A DNA stretch of 64,000 nt. Source: Macrothele yani (taxonomy: Eukaryota > Arthropoda > Arachnida > Araneae > Macrothelidae). The first letter of the stretch is position 1; every line of letters begins with the position of its first letter. The stretch lies in the NCBI GenBank assembly GCA_039090855.1, contig CM076996.1:43924469-43988468 (forward strand), in the 5' to 3' direction. A program made the translations under genes and the position numbers. This document shows, piece after piece, positions 21,486-31,590 of this stretch. The notes under the pieces were generated by a model. It was not told where the DNA came from, ran no database searches, and worked only from the letters and a program-made list of their open reading frames with translations.

Positions 21486-21918
21486 ACCTGATTATTTTAG
21501 AAGCTTTTTTCTGGTCTTTACTGCAGCAAACTGCGAAATTACGTCTTCAAAGTCAAGTTGTGAGATTATGTCATACTCAACTGCCAACAATATTAAGACG
21601 GTCGGCCTTTCTGGTATCAAACAAAACCTCCCAGAGCTTTTAATTCGCTTTAAAGCAAAAAAAGATAGCTCATTGCTTGCATTTGATATTGGTATACTAA
21701 GCAGAATCATGTGAGCAGTGTCAACATTGGAAAAAGTGTGTCCATATGCAGTTCTTTTAAGGATTTCAACTGTTTTTCTGGGTCAGAAACTCCTTTAAGA
21801 ACATGTCTGAATTCTAATAGTTTTCCTGGAAATTCATCATCAAGATCAGCCTGAGCTGCAGTTGAAATGAGGTGGTATTGAAAGAGCCTAGTAAAAACAC
21901 CAGTGTTAATATTTATTT
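21486..21918 (-). pseudogene. hAT-type transposase, C-terminal (dimerisation) region
   Basis: The minus frames read FQYHLISTAAQADLDDEFPG and LKELHMDTLFPMLTLLT, then, in the next frame, ILLSIPISNASNELSFFALK, RIKSSGRFCLIPERPTV and LEFEDVISQF-like ending. The order 'LS.P.SNASNE.SFFALKRIKS' is the hAT C-terminal dimerisation motif found in zinc-finger MYM type 1-like transposases. A frameshift near 21710 separates the two parts. Upstream it is interrupted by a SINE fragment, and no N-terminal catalytic region was recognised. Confidence 0.72.
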
Positions 21919-21929
21919 CAAGAAGAAAA

Positions 21930-22044
21930 AAACTCTCTCCCTTCCCTGGAACCAGTGGCCCTAAATTAGGGACGGGCGACCGCTTATAGCACATTGAGTT
22001 GCTCACGGTGGTCGTTAAACCTTCAATCCAAAAAAAAAAAAAAA
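21930..22044 (+). mobile_element. SINE, 5'-truncated
   Basis: Only the SINE body and tail remain: CTCTCTCCCTTCCCTGGAAC to CGTTAAACCTTCAATC and a poly-A of about 14 nt. The tRNA-like head is absent, as expected from incomplete reverse transcription. Confidence 0.88.
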
Positions 22045-22756
22045 CTATCCACGTACAGTTCATGCGCAAAGGTCCTCTGCACCATAACGATAAATGTCGA
22101 CGAAGAACTTTAGTTACGGATAATCCATGGAAAAGAGCGGTTTTCTTCTGTGCAATTTCTAACCAACAAAGTTACACGGTTGAGGATAATAAAGCTTGGA
22201 AGAGAATATTTCCTATGGCACTGATGTACGTTTGTTAATCCACAAAGCAGTGTAGTAAACCATCGGGTGGCAGATCGGAAGTAATGTCTGCATCACATTT
22301 ATCAGTTGGGAAGGTTCAGATAACCAGACGGGATTGGTTTTATCTTCAAGGACAAGTCTTTCCCTTCTGCTCAGTAAGTTAAAAGCGTGCGTCACGCCAC
22401 AACTTTGTGAAGCAACAAAGATGTGCCGTGACAGACAATTTACAAGAAAGTGTTTTACAAGGGCTCACATATCAGTTCGGTTGATATTTTCAAAGGCATC
22501 GTTATAACAGGACTGGCATCTGAAAAATAACACTTTCGCAGCTGGACACATATTGATATTTTTGACGAATCACTGCTCGTTAGCGTCAGTCTGTCGAACT
22601 GGCATTTTGCTACTAGTAATTATAGCTAGGTGCCACATAAAATGACATAAATGACCTTGATTGAAAACGAAGAGAATCAGGTGTCGAAAATGCTCATTTC
22701 TCTCTACTTGGCCCTCCATCTTCATATGGCTAAAAAGAGTTAAATCAAATATAATA
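22045..22756. other. Gene-free stretch, possible further hAT relic
   Basis: Several minus-strand frames of about 60-76 codons (for example 22213-22395) occur upstream of the hAT C-terminus, but none has a motif I can name. Confidence 0.35.
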
Positions 22757-22966
22757 GCCGCCCCGGTGGCGCAGTGGTCTAAGCGATGGCCTCTGATCAT
22801 TCGTCCGTAAGGGGTCCGGGTTCGAATCCCGGTGAAGCATGGATGTTGTGTTTGTCTTACGGCACTGGTTCTCTCCCTTCCCTGGAACCAGTGACTCTAA
22901 ATTAGGGACGGGCGACTGCTTATAGCCCATTGAGTTGCTCACGGTGGTCGTTAAACCTAAAATAAA
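22757..22966 (+). mobile_element. tRNA-derived SINE
   Basis: Full head (A box GGTGGCGCAGTGG, B box GGTTCGAATCC) and body. The tail AAAATAAATAAATA passes into a TA microsatellite (to about 22995), which abuts the 3' tail of the minus-strand LINE. Confidence 0.9.
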
Positions 22967-22995
22967 TAAATATATATATATATATATATATATAT

Positions 22996-24870
22996 CATCA
23001 TCATCATCATTGTCAACCATTATCAATCCACTGCTGGACGAAGGTCTCCCCAAGTTTCCTCCACAACGGTCTGTCTTGTGCCAGTCTCCTCCATGTCACT
23101 CCCGCATATTTACGAATTTCATCCACCCATCTCCCATGTGGTCTTTTTCTGGGTCTTTTCCTGTCCCTTGGAATCCAATCTAAAATTTCGGCTGTCCATC
23201 TATGGTCTGTCCTTCTGGCAGTATGTCCAGCCCATTGCCATTTCAGGGATTTAACTCTGATCATGATGTCTTCCACTCTCGTCATTTTTCGGATCCACGA
23301 GTTCCTCTTCTTATCTCTACTGGTTATACCAAGCATGCACCTCTCCATGCTTCTTTGAGTTGTCTGCAGCCTTTGTATGTCTCTTTTAGTTAAGGTCCAC
23401 GTCTCTGCACCATACGTAAGCACTGGAAGGATGCATTGATCAAACACTTTTCTTTTAAGACATAATGGCATATTGCTCTTGAAAATTATGCTGTTTCTTC
23501 CAAAAGCTCTCCAGGCAAGTTTTGTACGCCGATTAATTTCTTCATCAATGTGACCCTCACTTGATATCTGCTGTCCAAGATAAACATACGTATCTGTTAT
23601 CTCCAGTTTTTCTCCATCAATCGATAAATCTTCATTTCTTGTAAAAGCATTGAACATCACTTTTGTCTTCTGAAAGTTCATTTTTAATCCCACTTCTTTA
23701 CTCTTGTCAGCAAGTTCCTGGATCATACTCTGCAGCTCTGATGGGGTAGTTGCAAAAATGACTACGTCATCAGCAAAACGAAGGTGGGTTAGATAATCTC
23801 CATTAATCTTTATCCCTTTGTTTTCCCAGTTCAGTGATTGAAAGACATTTTCCAATGTGGCATTAAAGAGCTTCGGAGATATGGTGTCACCTTGTCTCAC
23901 TCCCTTTCCAATTTTTATGTGCGTTGTATTTTCAAACAGCCGAATCTTTGCACTTGCATTTTCATAGATGTTATTAATAATATTAATGTATGCATCTTCA
24001 ATACCGCAGGATTTCAGAGCCGTGGTAACTGCTGATGGTTTCACCGAATCAAAGGCTTTTTCATAATCGATAAAAGCCATGCACAATGGAAGTTCATATT
24101 CCCTCGCTCTTTCAATTAGTTCTCTCAGTACGTGGATATGATCTATTGTGCTGTAGCCACTCCTGAATCCAGCTTGTTCTCTCGGTTGAGCCATGTCCAG
24201 TGTTACCTTCAAGCGGTGTGAAAGAACTTTAGTGAAGATTTTATAAACCACTGATAGGAGGCTGATAGGTCTGTAGTTCATGAGATCCTCAATGTCACCT
24301 TTTTTATGTAGCAGGATCATTGTAGCATTGTTCCAATCCTCAGGAATCTTCCCTTCATTAAGGCATCGAGTGAAAATTTGGGCGAGTACTGTTTCAATTT
24401 CTCCACTTGCTTCTTGTATGATGTCTATAGTAATTCCATCTTCTCCAGGAGCTTTCCCCCGCTTCATGTTCTTGATTGCATGAGCAACTTCTGCTGGGAG
24501 GACTGGAAGAACTCTGGTACTTTTCATGATGTCTGGAGTACATGTATCATCCCTTTCATATAATTTGGAGTAGAAATCTTTCACTCTTGTCAAAATTTCG
24601 CCTCTATTTCTTGTTATAGAACCATCTTCTTTTCTCAGAGCCATAATCTGTTTTCTTCCCTTACTGAGATGTCCCTTTGCTATCTTTAGGCTTTGGTTGT
24701 TTTCAATTGCTTTCCTCACTAGCTCACAGTTGAATTTCCTTACGTCTTCAGTGATACTTTTTCGTGCTGTCTTGCATAGCTCTATATATTCCACTTTGGA
24801 AGTCACATCTTCTTTAGCTGTCCTCATCTCTCTTCTTTTTTGCATCAACATTTTGGTTTTTCCTGATAAT
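22996..24870 (-). mobile_element. RTE-type LINE, 5'-truncated copy 1
   Basis: Ends at its 3' side in a short (TGA)n-like tail (CATCATCATCATCAT on plus, 22996-23010), the simple-repeat ending typical of RTE-clade LINEs, then a TA microsatellite. The 5' side stops at 24870, where an AT-rich palindrome starts. The endonuclease part of the ORF is missing. The near-identity of its protein to copy 2 at 57.5 kb implies recent activity of the family. Confidence 0.85.
23013..24869 (-). CDS. LINE reverse transcriptase (uninterrupted, N-terminally truncated)
   Basis: Reverse transcriptase of a non-LTR retrotransposon, which copies the element's RNA into DNA at a nicked target. About 618 codons read without a stop from KLSGKTKMLMQ to QQWIDNG. 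Motifs in order are KAPGEDGITIDIIQEA, LLHKKGDIEDLMNYRPISLL, AGFRSGYSTIDHIHVLREL, FIDYEKAFDS with catalytic D, VRQGDTISPKLFNATLE, and FADD (the YxDD box) before VVIFA. The C-terminal block follows: TYGAETWTLTKRDIQRLQ, WAGHTARRTDHRWTAEIL and HGRWVDEIRKYAG. The frame can be extended to 25037, but those extra residues are translated TA repeats. The N-terminal apurinic endonuclease domain is absent, so this copy is not autonomous. Confidence 0.87.
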   Translation of the reverse strand, partial: LSGKTKMLMQKRREMRTAKEDVTSKVEYIELCKTARKSITEDVRKFNCELVRKAIENNQSLKIAKGHLSKGRKQIMALRKEDGSITRNRGEILTRVKDFYSKLYERDDTCTPDIMKSTRVLPVLPAEVAHAIKNMKRGKAPGEDGITIDIIQEASGEIETVLAQIFTRCLNEGKIPEDWNNATMILLHKKGDIEDLMNYRPISLLSVVYKIFTKVLSHRLKVTLDMAQPREQAGFRSGYSTIDHIHVLRELIERAREYELPLCMAFIDYEKAFDSVKPSAVTTALKSCGIEDAYINIINNIYENASAKIRLFENTTHIKIGKGVRQGDTISPKLFNATLENVFQSLNWENKGIKINGDYLTHLRFADDVVIFATTPSELQSMIQELADKSKEVGLKMNFQKTKVMFNAFTRNEDLSIDGEKLEITDTYVYLGQQISSEGHIDEEINRRTKLAWRAFGRNSIIFKSNMPLCLKRKVFDQCILPVLTYGAETWTLTKRDIQRLQTTQRSMERCMLGITSRDKKRNSWIRKMTRVEDIMIRVKSLKWQWAGHTARRTDHRWTAEILDWIPRDRKRPRKRPHGRWVDEIRKYAGVTWRRLAQDRPLWRKLGETFVQQWIDNG

Positions 24871-24942
24871 TTGTTTACATGCAACTTGTATATATGCAAC
24901 ATATATATATATGTTGCATATATACAAGTTGCATGTAAACAA
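24871..24942. repeat. 72-bp perfect palindrome
   Basis: Positions 24871-24906 (TTGTTTACATGCAACTTG...) are the exact reverse complement of 24907-24942. The centre is an (AT)n stretch, and further TGCAAC/GTTGCA and TA blocks follow to about 24990. It sits exactly at the LINE's 5' junction. Confidence 0.9.
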
Positions 24943-24987
24943 ATATATATATATATATGTTGCATGCAACATATATATATATATATT

Positions 24988-25218
24988 CTATTAAGAAGAT
25001 ACCTAAGCAAAAAAATACAAATATAATTTTGACTCACACCAAGTACAACATAGAAAAGGTTATGTATCTACCTGTGTGAGTAAAAGGAGAAAAGATAAAA
25101 AAATAAAATAAAACAACTGAATGTAGAAGGTGTCGAGAATACTGAGCCTTGGCTTTATCAAGGACCAGCAAAAACTCTGCATTTTCTCACTTCCACAAAG
25201 ACCTAGTTGGAAATGGGT

Positions 25219-25222
<4 letters not shown>
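24988..25222 (+). repeat. Diverged direct copy of the palindrome arm's outer end
   Basis: About 235 bp (TATTCTATTAAGAAGATACC to TTGGAAATGGGTTTCTG) repeat the first part of the left arm that starts at 25263, with several substitutions (for example GTGTGAGTAAAAGG versus GTGCGATCAAAAGG). A TA microsatellite (25223-25262) separates the two. Confidence 0.88.
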
Positions 25223-25262
<40 letters not shown>

Positions 25263-25266
<4 letters not shown>

Positions 25267-26938
25267 TATAAAGAAGATACCTAAGCAAAAAAATACATAT
25301 ATAATTTTGACTCACACCTAGTACAACATAGAAAAGGTTATGTATCTACCTGTGCGATCAAAAGGAAAAAGATAAAAAAATAAAATAAAACAACTGAATG
25401 TAGAAGGTGTCGAGAATACTGAGCCTTGGCTTTATCAAGGACCAGCAAAAACTCTGCATTTTCTCACTTCCACAAAGACCTAGTTGGAAATGGGTTTCTG
25501 CAAGGCCATAGATGCAAGTAACATTCCCACCTAAAATAGTTTAAAAATATATATATATAAGTCATGTCCTCCTTAGAGTTGCATGACCTAGCACTAGTTA
25601 ACAATTTCGCTTGCATCCATTAACCTTCCTGGCCCGACCCATACTCTTCATCTGTTACTATTAAACAGAGAGAAGAAGATTAAAGAGAACTCAAGCTGTG
25701 AGAGTGACATAATAATTAGAAATGATTTTCAGCCATAACGAAATTCCAAGTTCGTTTGAGAGAGAATTTAAACCTGAAAAACAATGCAAAAGTAATCCAA
25801 ATTTTACATTGCAATTAAAAAAGGAAATGTTAATTTATAACGAACAGATTTTTGAAAGAAAACTTGAGTCTAAAACCCCCTACTCTACAACTTATGACAA
25901 CACGAAAACGAGAATAAGTTAAAGATAATAATTAACTAAAGAAAACTTTGTGAAAGTTATATACCTTAAACAGTTAGTTGCAATATGTACAAAGTATTTC
26001 AGCAGTGCTTTAAGTGCATAATTAATTAGTTATTAAGAACTTAACTACTTTGAAAAAACAGCGCATAGACAGCGCATAGAAAAGGAACAAGCTAAGCAAG
26101 ATGGCTTAGCTTGTTCCTTTTCTATGCGCTGTCTATGCGCTGTTTTTTCAAAGTAGTTAAGTTCTTAATAACTAATTAATTATGCACTTAAAGCACTGCT
26201 GAAATACTTTGTACATATTGCAACTAACTGTTTAAGGTATATAACTTTCACAAAGTTTTCTTTAGTTAATTATTATCTTTAACTTATTCTCGTTTTCATG
26301 TTGTCATAAGTTGTAGAGTAGGGGGTTTTAGACTCAAGTTTTCTTTCAAAAATCTGTTCGTTATAAATTAACATTTCCTTTTTTAATTGCAATGTAAAAT
26401 TTGGATTACTTTTGCATTGTTTTTCAGGTTTAAATTCTCTCTCAAACGAACTTGGAATTTCGTTATGGCTGAAAATCATTTCTAATTATTATGTCACTCT
26501 CACAGCTTGAGTTCTCTTTAATCTTCTTCTCTCTGTTTAATAGTAACAGATGAAGAGTATGGGTCGGGCCAGGAAGGTTAATGGATGCAAGCGAAATTGT
26601 TAACTAGTGCTAGGTCATGCAACTCTAAGGAGGACATGACTTATATATATATTTTTTAAACTATTTTAGGTGGGAATGTTACTTGCATCTATGGCCTTGC
26701 AGAAACCCATTTCCAACTAGGTCTTTGTGGAAGTGAGAAAATGCAGAGTTTTTGCTGGTCCTTGATAAAGCCAAGGCTCAGTATTCTCGACACCTTCTAC
26801 ATTCAGTTGTTTTATTTTATTTTTTTATCTTTTTTCCTTTTGATCGCACAGGTAGATACATAACCTTTTCTATGTTGTACTAGGTGTGAGTCAAAATTAT
26901 ATATGTATTTTTTTGCTTAGGTATCTTCTTTATAGAAT
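25263..26938. repeat. Near-perfect 1.68-kb inverted repeat (palindrome)
   Basis: Arms 25263-26097 and 26104-26938 (835 bp each) are reverse complements around the 6-nt loop AAGATG (26098-26103). By eye they differ only in a few homopolymer or TA lengths and one base changing T to M in matching 66-codon frames (25722-25922 plus; 26279-26479 minus). No transposase motif was found. The arm includes GAGCCTTGGCTTTATCAAGG and CCTGGCCCGACCCATACTC. It could be a foldback element, a recent inverted duplication, or an assembly or library artefact. Confidence 0.88.
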
Positions 26939-27051
26939 GTGAATTCTGAATTTTCAAAACTGCTGCGTTGCGCGTTTTGATTTTCAGGTTATTTTGCACC
27001 CTTCGTTTTAAATTCTAAAATTTTTTCCTTAGTCTTCAGTTTTGCTCTTTA

Positions 27052-27094
<43 letters not shown>

Positions 27095-27656
27095 CGAAAC
27101 CGATGAACAGAAGTTGTACAGGAAGGATAGAGCTACAAAAAAAAAAAAAAAACATATAACACTATGATCAAAATATTGTTCATGTTCCTTCAAATAACAT
27201 TGGAAAAACCGAACGAACTCATCTGACAAACCCAATATAAGCAGTAATGGTAATGAAAGATCCCAAATTCGGCCATCAGATTTTAATTAAATCCAGAATA
27301 ACCTTTTCCGCAGTGTAATCTAAAAGACAACTATGCAGTGTAGCTGAAGAAATAGGTTTCCTCCAAGGAATTTGAAACGGCATCGCACGTAATATCTTGG
27401 AAGTACATATTCGGGGAAAAAAACATCGGATTGACTATGCAAAATAAGCGTGAAAGGGGTTTTGAATGTTTGTAATGTCGTGCCTGTGTGTCTGAGAAAA
27501 CGGCGGTGTGAGACTTGAGTACCTGCTCTTTATGAAGCAGAGCAGCAGTGAGTTGCAGAGTGGGTTGTTCCGGAGGTTCAAAGTTGTACGCAATTGAAAC
27601 TGCGTACAAATAAGAAAAAAAAACCAGAGTTATGGTTTTTGAGCTAGGAACAGTTA
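26939..27656. repeat. TA microsatellite and gene-free DNA
   Basis: (TA)n at about 27053-27091 and a poly-A at 27137-27152. No gene is supported in the rest. Confidence 0.7.
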
Positions 27657-27659
27657 ATA

Positions 27660-28887
27660 CGAGGGAAGCCAGTATTTAAGTCACAAACAGTTATTTAAAA
27701 AATGCTAAGTCAGATACGAATTAAAAAACTATTTATTAATACCTTTACATTTCCCCACCAATATTGATACGCTTATCCCATCGCTTTATCAGTGCGTCGA
27801 AACCTGCAGCAAATAACTCTCGAGTCCTCAGTCTTAGCCACATTCGCACTTTACTTAACCCTTTTTGTCATCCGCGAAACGTTTTCCGCCAAAGTGAGTT
27901 TTTAGCGACCAAACAGGTGAAAACCTCTCGGGACCAAATCGGGGACGTTCAAGAAGTTCTCAGCCTAGTTCAATTTTCTGCTGAGTTAATCGAGTCGTAT
28001 GAGGTCTGACGTTGTTGTGATGGAGAAGTACTCTTCTAGTCAGTAAGCTTGCACTTTTTTTCTTTCGAATGGCATCCCGAAGCATCAACAGAATTTCACA
28101 ATGCGATGCAGCATTCACATTCTCACCTTGCTTCTGGAAATGGGTTAACAGCACTCCTTGGGAATTCCTAAACACTGTAAGCATAACCTTCCCTGCTGAC
28201 GGCGAAATTTGGAATTTCTTGGTTGAAGGTGAAGAGAGATATTTCCATTCCATTGAAACGCGCTTTGTTTCGGACTGGTAGTGATGCACCCATGATTCGT
28301 CTCCCAGTAACAATTCCGTTAAGCATGTCTTTTCCTTCACACGCGTACCGAGAGAGATGTTGCAAGGACAGGCCCATTCGGTTCATTTCGTTCATTATGC
28401 TGTAGGCCAAACCATGAGAACACCCTATCGCAGTTGATACACTGTCTATCATTGCTTGCCTGTCAGTTCAAATCATCTCTACCCGCCTCACAGTTTCTTC
28501 TGTCACAACCTGAACAGAAGCTGCTGGTCTTCATGAGCAGCTTTTGAGCGTCCTTGCGAGAATTTATCGACCCAGTTGTGTACCGTTTTATGCAGCAAAC
28601 ATTTCTCACTGCAAACAGGAAACATTTCCCAATGAATATATTTTGCAGGAAGTCCTTTTGCCCAACGAAAACTCACAACAGCACGCAGTTCGTCGGTCGT
28701 ACACTCCTCGAACACAGTCGCCATTTGTAATCTAAGCTGGGCATGGGCATGCGATACCTAACGCTTGCTACGTGGAACTACGAGTAAACTGGATTGTGGT
28801 GCCACCTAATAACACGTTTAAAAACTAATAACTACCATTATCAGCTATCCCATAACTGTTTATGACTTATTTACTGACTTCCATCCG
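27660..28887 (-). mobile_element. Mariner transposon
   Basis: Inverted ends share GGGAAGCCAGTATTTAAGTC on the left and GGATGGAAGTCAGTAAATAAG read inward from the right, followed by CA(C/T)AAACAGTTAT. TA flanks both sides (27658-27659 and 28888-28889). The length of 1228 bp is normal for mariner. The transposase on minus is broken by frameshifts. Confidence 0.87.
27730..28724 (-). pseudogene. Broken mariner transposase
   Basis: Minus frames in order: VVSFRWAKGLPAKYIHWEMF...VHNWVDKFSQGRS (paired helix-turn-helix, 28724-28503); MIDSVSTAIGCSHGLAYSIM, then MNRMGLSLQHL and LNGIVTGRRIMGASLP where GDESW is lost in one frame but LLLGDESWVHHYQSETKR appears in the next (first catalytic D); SAGKVMLTVFRNSQGVLLTHF; and LLHHNNVRPHTTRLTQQ, where the second catalytic D is N. 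The third block is degraded. It resembles mariners of the SETMAR type. Confidence 0.82.
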
Positions 28888-29121
28888 TACTGAATGCAGG
28901 ATCAGCCTAAATGGAACAGAGAGAGACCAGGTGAATGAAACTGTATATTTAGGAAGCATGCTAAATATACAGTTTCATTCACCTGAAACTGTATATTTAG
29001 CATGCTTCCTAAGTAACTGTTTATGACTTATTTACTGACTTCCATCCGTACTGAATACAGGATCAGCCTAAATGGAACAGAGAGAGACCAGGTGAATGAA
29101 ACTGTATATTTAGGAAGCATG
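28853..29121. repeat. Local duplication with inverted junction
   Basis: The segment AACTGTTTATGACTTATTTA to TTTAGGAAGCATGC occurs at 28853-28961 and again at 29017-29121. Between them lies an inverted piece in which AGGTGAATGAAACTGTATAT is mirrored around 28957. The duplication includes the right mariner end and the start of a LINE fragment. Confidence 0.8.
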
Positions 29122-29870
29122 CTTGACAAAGAAAACAGATTAGATGGTGAAGTTAGTAGGCGAGTGAATTTGTTTTTGAATGTCATATGTGCCGCAGGAG
29201 AATTTCTCAGGACTAATGGGTTCTCGAAAAGGTCCACATGGCTGTGTATGAAAGTAATTTTTCCTACTCTGATGTACGGAAGTGAACCCTGGGTACCGCA
29301 CAAATGACATTTTTTTTTTTTTTTTGATTGGAGGTTTAACGACCACCGTGAGCAACTCAATGGGCTATAAGCAGTCGCCCGTCCCTAATTTACGGTCACT
29401 GGTTCCAGGGAAGGGAGAGAGCCAGTGCCGAAAGACAAACACAACATCCATGCCTTACCGGGATTCGAACCCGGACCCCTTCGGACGAATGATCAGAGGC
29501 CATCGCTTAGACCACTGCGCCACCGGGGCGGCCACAAATGACATAGAAGTCGTCTGTGTGCTGGAGAGATGCATTACATACGGGGTGGAGGGAGGTTAGC
29601 AAGACACGTCCTGGTTATGTTAGGAACGAAGATGTGCCGCATGTCTGTAATGTGAAGCAAAATGTTCTCGGAAGGTGAAAACAAATATTCTGAAGTGGTT
29701 TGGCGATGTTTAAAGAATGAGTGGTGAGATGCGTACTAAGCGAATTTGCTCAGCCTAAGTGGCATTAAGAAAAGTAGCGGAAGGCCAAGGAAATCATGGG
29801 AGTACCAGATTCCCGAGAAAAAGATAACCAGTATGAATTACAAAACGTGTTGTGTGCGGCGAGTGACGTA
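29023..29870 (+). pseudogene. LINE reverse transcriptase C-terminal remnant, split by a SINE
   Basis: Frame 29023-29298 reads ISLNGTERDQVNETVYLGSM...RRVNLFLNVICAAGEFLRT and VIFPTLMYGSEPWV. This matches the region after the catalytic core of non-LTR reverse transcriptases (VYLGS...LMYGSE.W). Beyond the SINE, decayed sequence such as NILKWFGDV and GQGNHGSTRFP continues the LINE pattern (VKWFGHV...GRGRPRK). It belongs to a different lineage from the two RTE-type copies. The reading frame is interrupted many times downstream. Confidence 0.7.
29311..29532 (-). mobile_element. tRNA-derived SINE with 12-bp target duplication
   Basis: Minus-strand SINE with its poly-A at 29311-29325 (T on plus). CACAAATGACAT occurs immediately before (29299-29310) and after (29533-29544), a perfect 12-bp target-site duplication. 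The A and B boxes are intact. Confidence 0.94.
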
Positions 29871-30299
29871 GGTCAATAAAATTCAAGTTGTGCCGAGATC
29901 GTTGTAACTAGAGATACTTAATACATCAACAATAAGTAAAATCTAGCACCATGAGTTTTAAAATTTAGACTGGCAGATGAACTTTCTTCCAGCAGCTAAC
30001 CTCTGAATTCCAGAGAACAGCTTAGCGATATGTATGTATGTATGTAACACACTCAATGGATAAAACATTATACCTACCCAATAGTTTGTTGGTCCTCCTC
30101 CAGCGCGAATAACAGGTTTTACATGCCAAGGCATCAAATCCACCAGATGCCAGAGGGTTTACGGAAGTAATGCCAGCCATTCCTGTTGTAGCATTGCCCA
30201 CAACTCCACCCGAGATGTCGGTTCAGGATCCATGGATCTAGTGTCCTGCTGCACGGCATCCAACAGAGTCTTTATACATATACTTCATACAAATATATA
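29871..30299 (-). pseudogene. Tc1-like transposase C-terminal scrap in gene-free DNA
   Basis: About 30046-30240 on minus encodes a Tc1-like end: LWHLVDLMPWHVKPVIRAGGGPTNYW. The inverted end near 30046 (CACTCAATGGATAAAAC) may be a terminal repeat. The rest of the interval shows nothing recognisable apart from a small TATG tandem near 30030. Confidence 0.6.
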
Positions 30300-31355
30300 T
30301 GAGGGTGAGTCAAATGGTTTGCAATATTTGGATCACTTTATGTCTTCATACGTACCTTTACGACGAAAGCTGACTAGCATTCATAGAATAGGCCATCGTG
30401 TTGCACTGTCTTTAGCCATCTGTCTGCCAGTTCTAGGATTCCGCGGCGGTACCAGTTCTTGTCCTTCGAGGCGAAGAACTCCTTCACTCCAGCTGCCACC
30501 TCCTCCTGGTTGTTGAAGTGCCTCCCGCGAAGGAAGTGAGCTATGGACCGGAACAAGTAATACTCCAACGGGGCAAGGTACGGACTATATTCTGGGTGTG
30601 GCATCAGTTGGATGCCCTCAAGTTCCTGGAGTTTTGCTCGGGTCGTTCGCGCGGTATGAGGCCGAGCGTTGGCCTGCTGTAGCAGAGCAAGATTTCTGCT
30701 TACCAGTGCCGGGTACTTCTCCTCCAAAACGGCATACATCCGCTCCAGCTGTTCAGAGCAGAGGTTGGCGTCGATGGTCCAACCGTCTGGAACAAATTCG
30801 TAATTTAATGTCCCCTCGAAATTGCACCAGACGCAGAGCATCACCTTGTTCTCGAAGCGCCCTCGTTTGGCAACAAGTTCTGGAAGCTAGCCCGGGCTCA
30901 ACTGCTACCGTAGTGTATTAGGATTACGGAAATAGACCCACTTTTCATTACACGTAACAATTCTTTTAATGAAATGTACATCGTGCGGGTTTTCTAGGAG
31001 TTTCGTGCATACTTCTACTCGGCGGTTTGCTTCAGCTGGGGTCAGTTCGTGAGGGACAATGCGGCAGCTTCTGTAAACCTTGCCGAGGTCCTAAAGGTGA
31101 CGAACCACGGTGGTCTGTGATATGCCCAGCTCGGCTGATAATCTCCGAGTGCTGGTTGTCGGATTTGCCTCTACGGCCTGGCGCACGGCCTCCGAATCCA
31201 CAGTTCGCGGCCTACCTGACCTTGGCTGATCGTCGAGGTTTGTCACCTGATCGAAATTTCTTGAACCATCTGGTTGTGACGCTGTGGTCCACGGAACCTT
31301 CCTCTTCCGCATGACAAATGTTTCGTATTGCTTGAGCAACGTTATGCCGAGTGGT
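30300..31355 (-). pseudogene. Mariner element with dead transposase, copy 1
   Basis: The left end (GAGGGTGAGTCAAATGG...TTTGCAATATTTGGATC) matches copy 2 at 52.8 kb. The minus frames give VRQAVEANPTTSTRRLSAEL and GISQTTVVRHL (helix-turn-helix), IVTCNEKWVYFRNPN (first D is N), MMLCVWCNFEGTLNYEFVPDG, LLQQANARPHTARTT (second D is A) and PEYSPYLAPLEYYLFRS (third D is E). They end at WLKTVQHDGLFYEC. All three catalytic positions are altered. The N-terminal part stops near 31355 without the expected inverted end. Confidence 0.85.
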
Positions 31356-31558
31356 GTGATTTTTTTTTTTATTTGAGTCGAAAGTTTTGCAATATATGCA
31401 AAAACAGTACGAAGACAGAGTAAGCAGTTAGTGATTTTAAATCTTTTTGTCGGGAACAGTTAATTCTGGTGAAGAAGTGAAGAAGGCCCCTCACGATGCT
31501 GATTGAGATGAGGTTTTAAAAAAAGTAAGACATATTGGAGTAAAAGAAAGACATACTG

Positions 31559-31590
<32 letters not shown>

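Noticed and set aside
24871..25037. N-terminal extension of the LINE protein
   Set aside because: The added residues (IYIYICCMQ and similar) are translated TA and TGCAAC repeats.
25722..26479. Matching 66-codon frames as a duplicated gene
   Set aside because: They are the two arms of the palindrome; their similarity follows from that and says nothing about coding.
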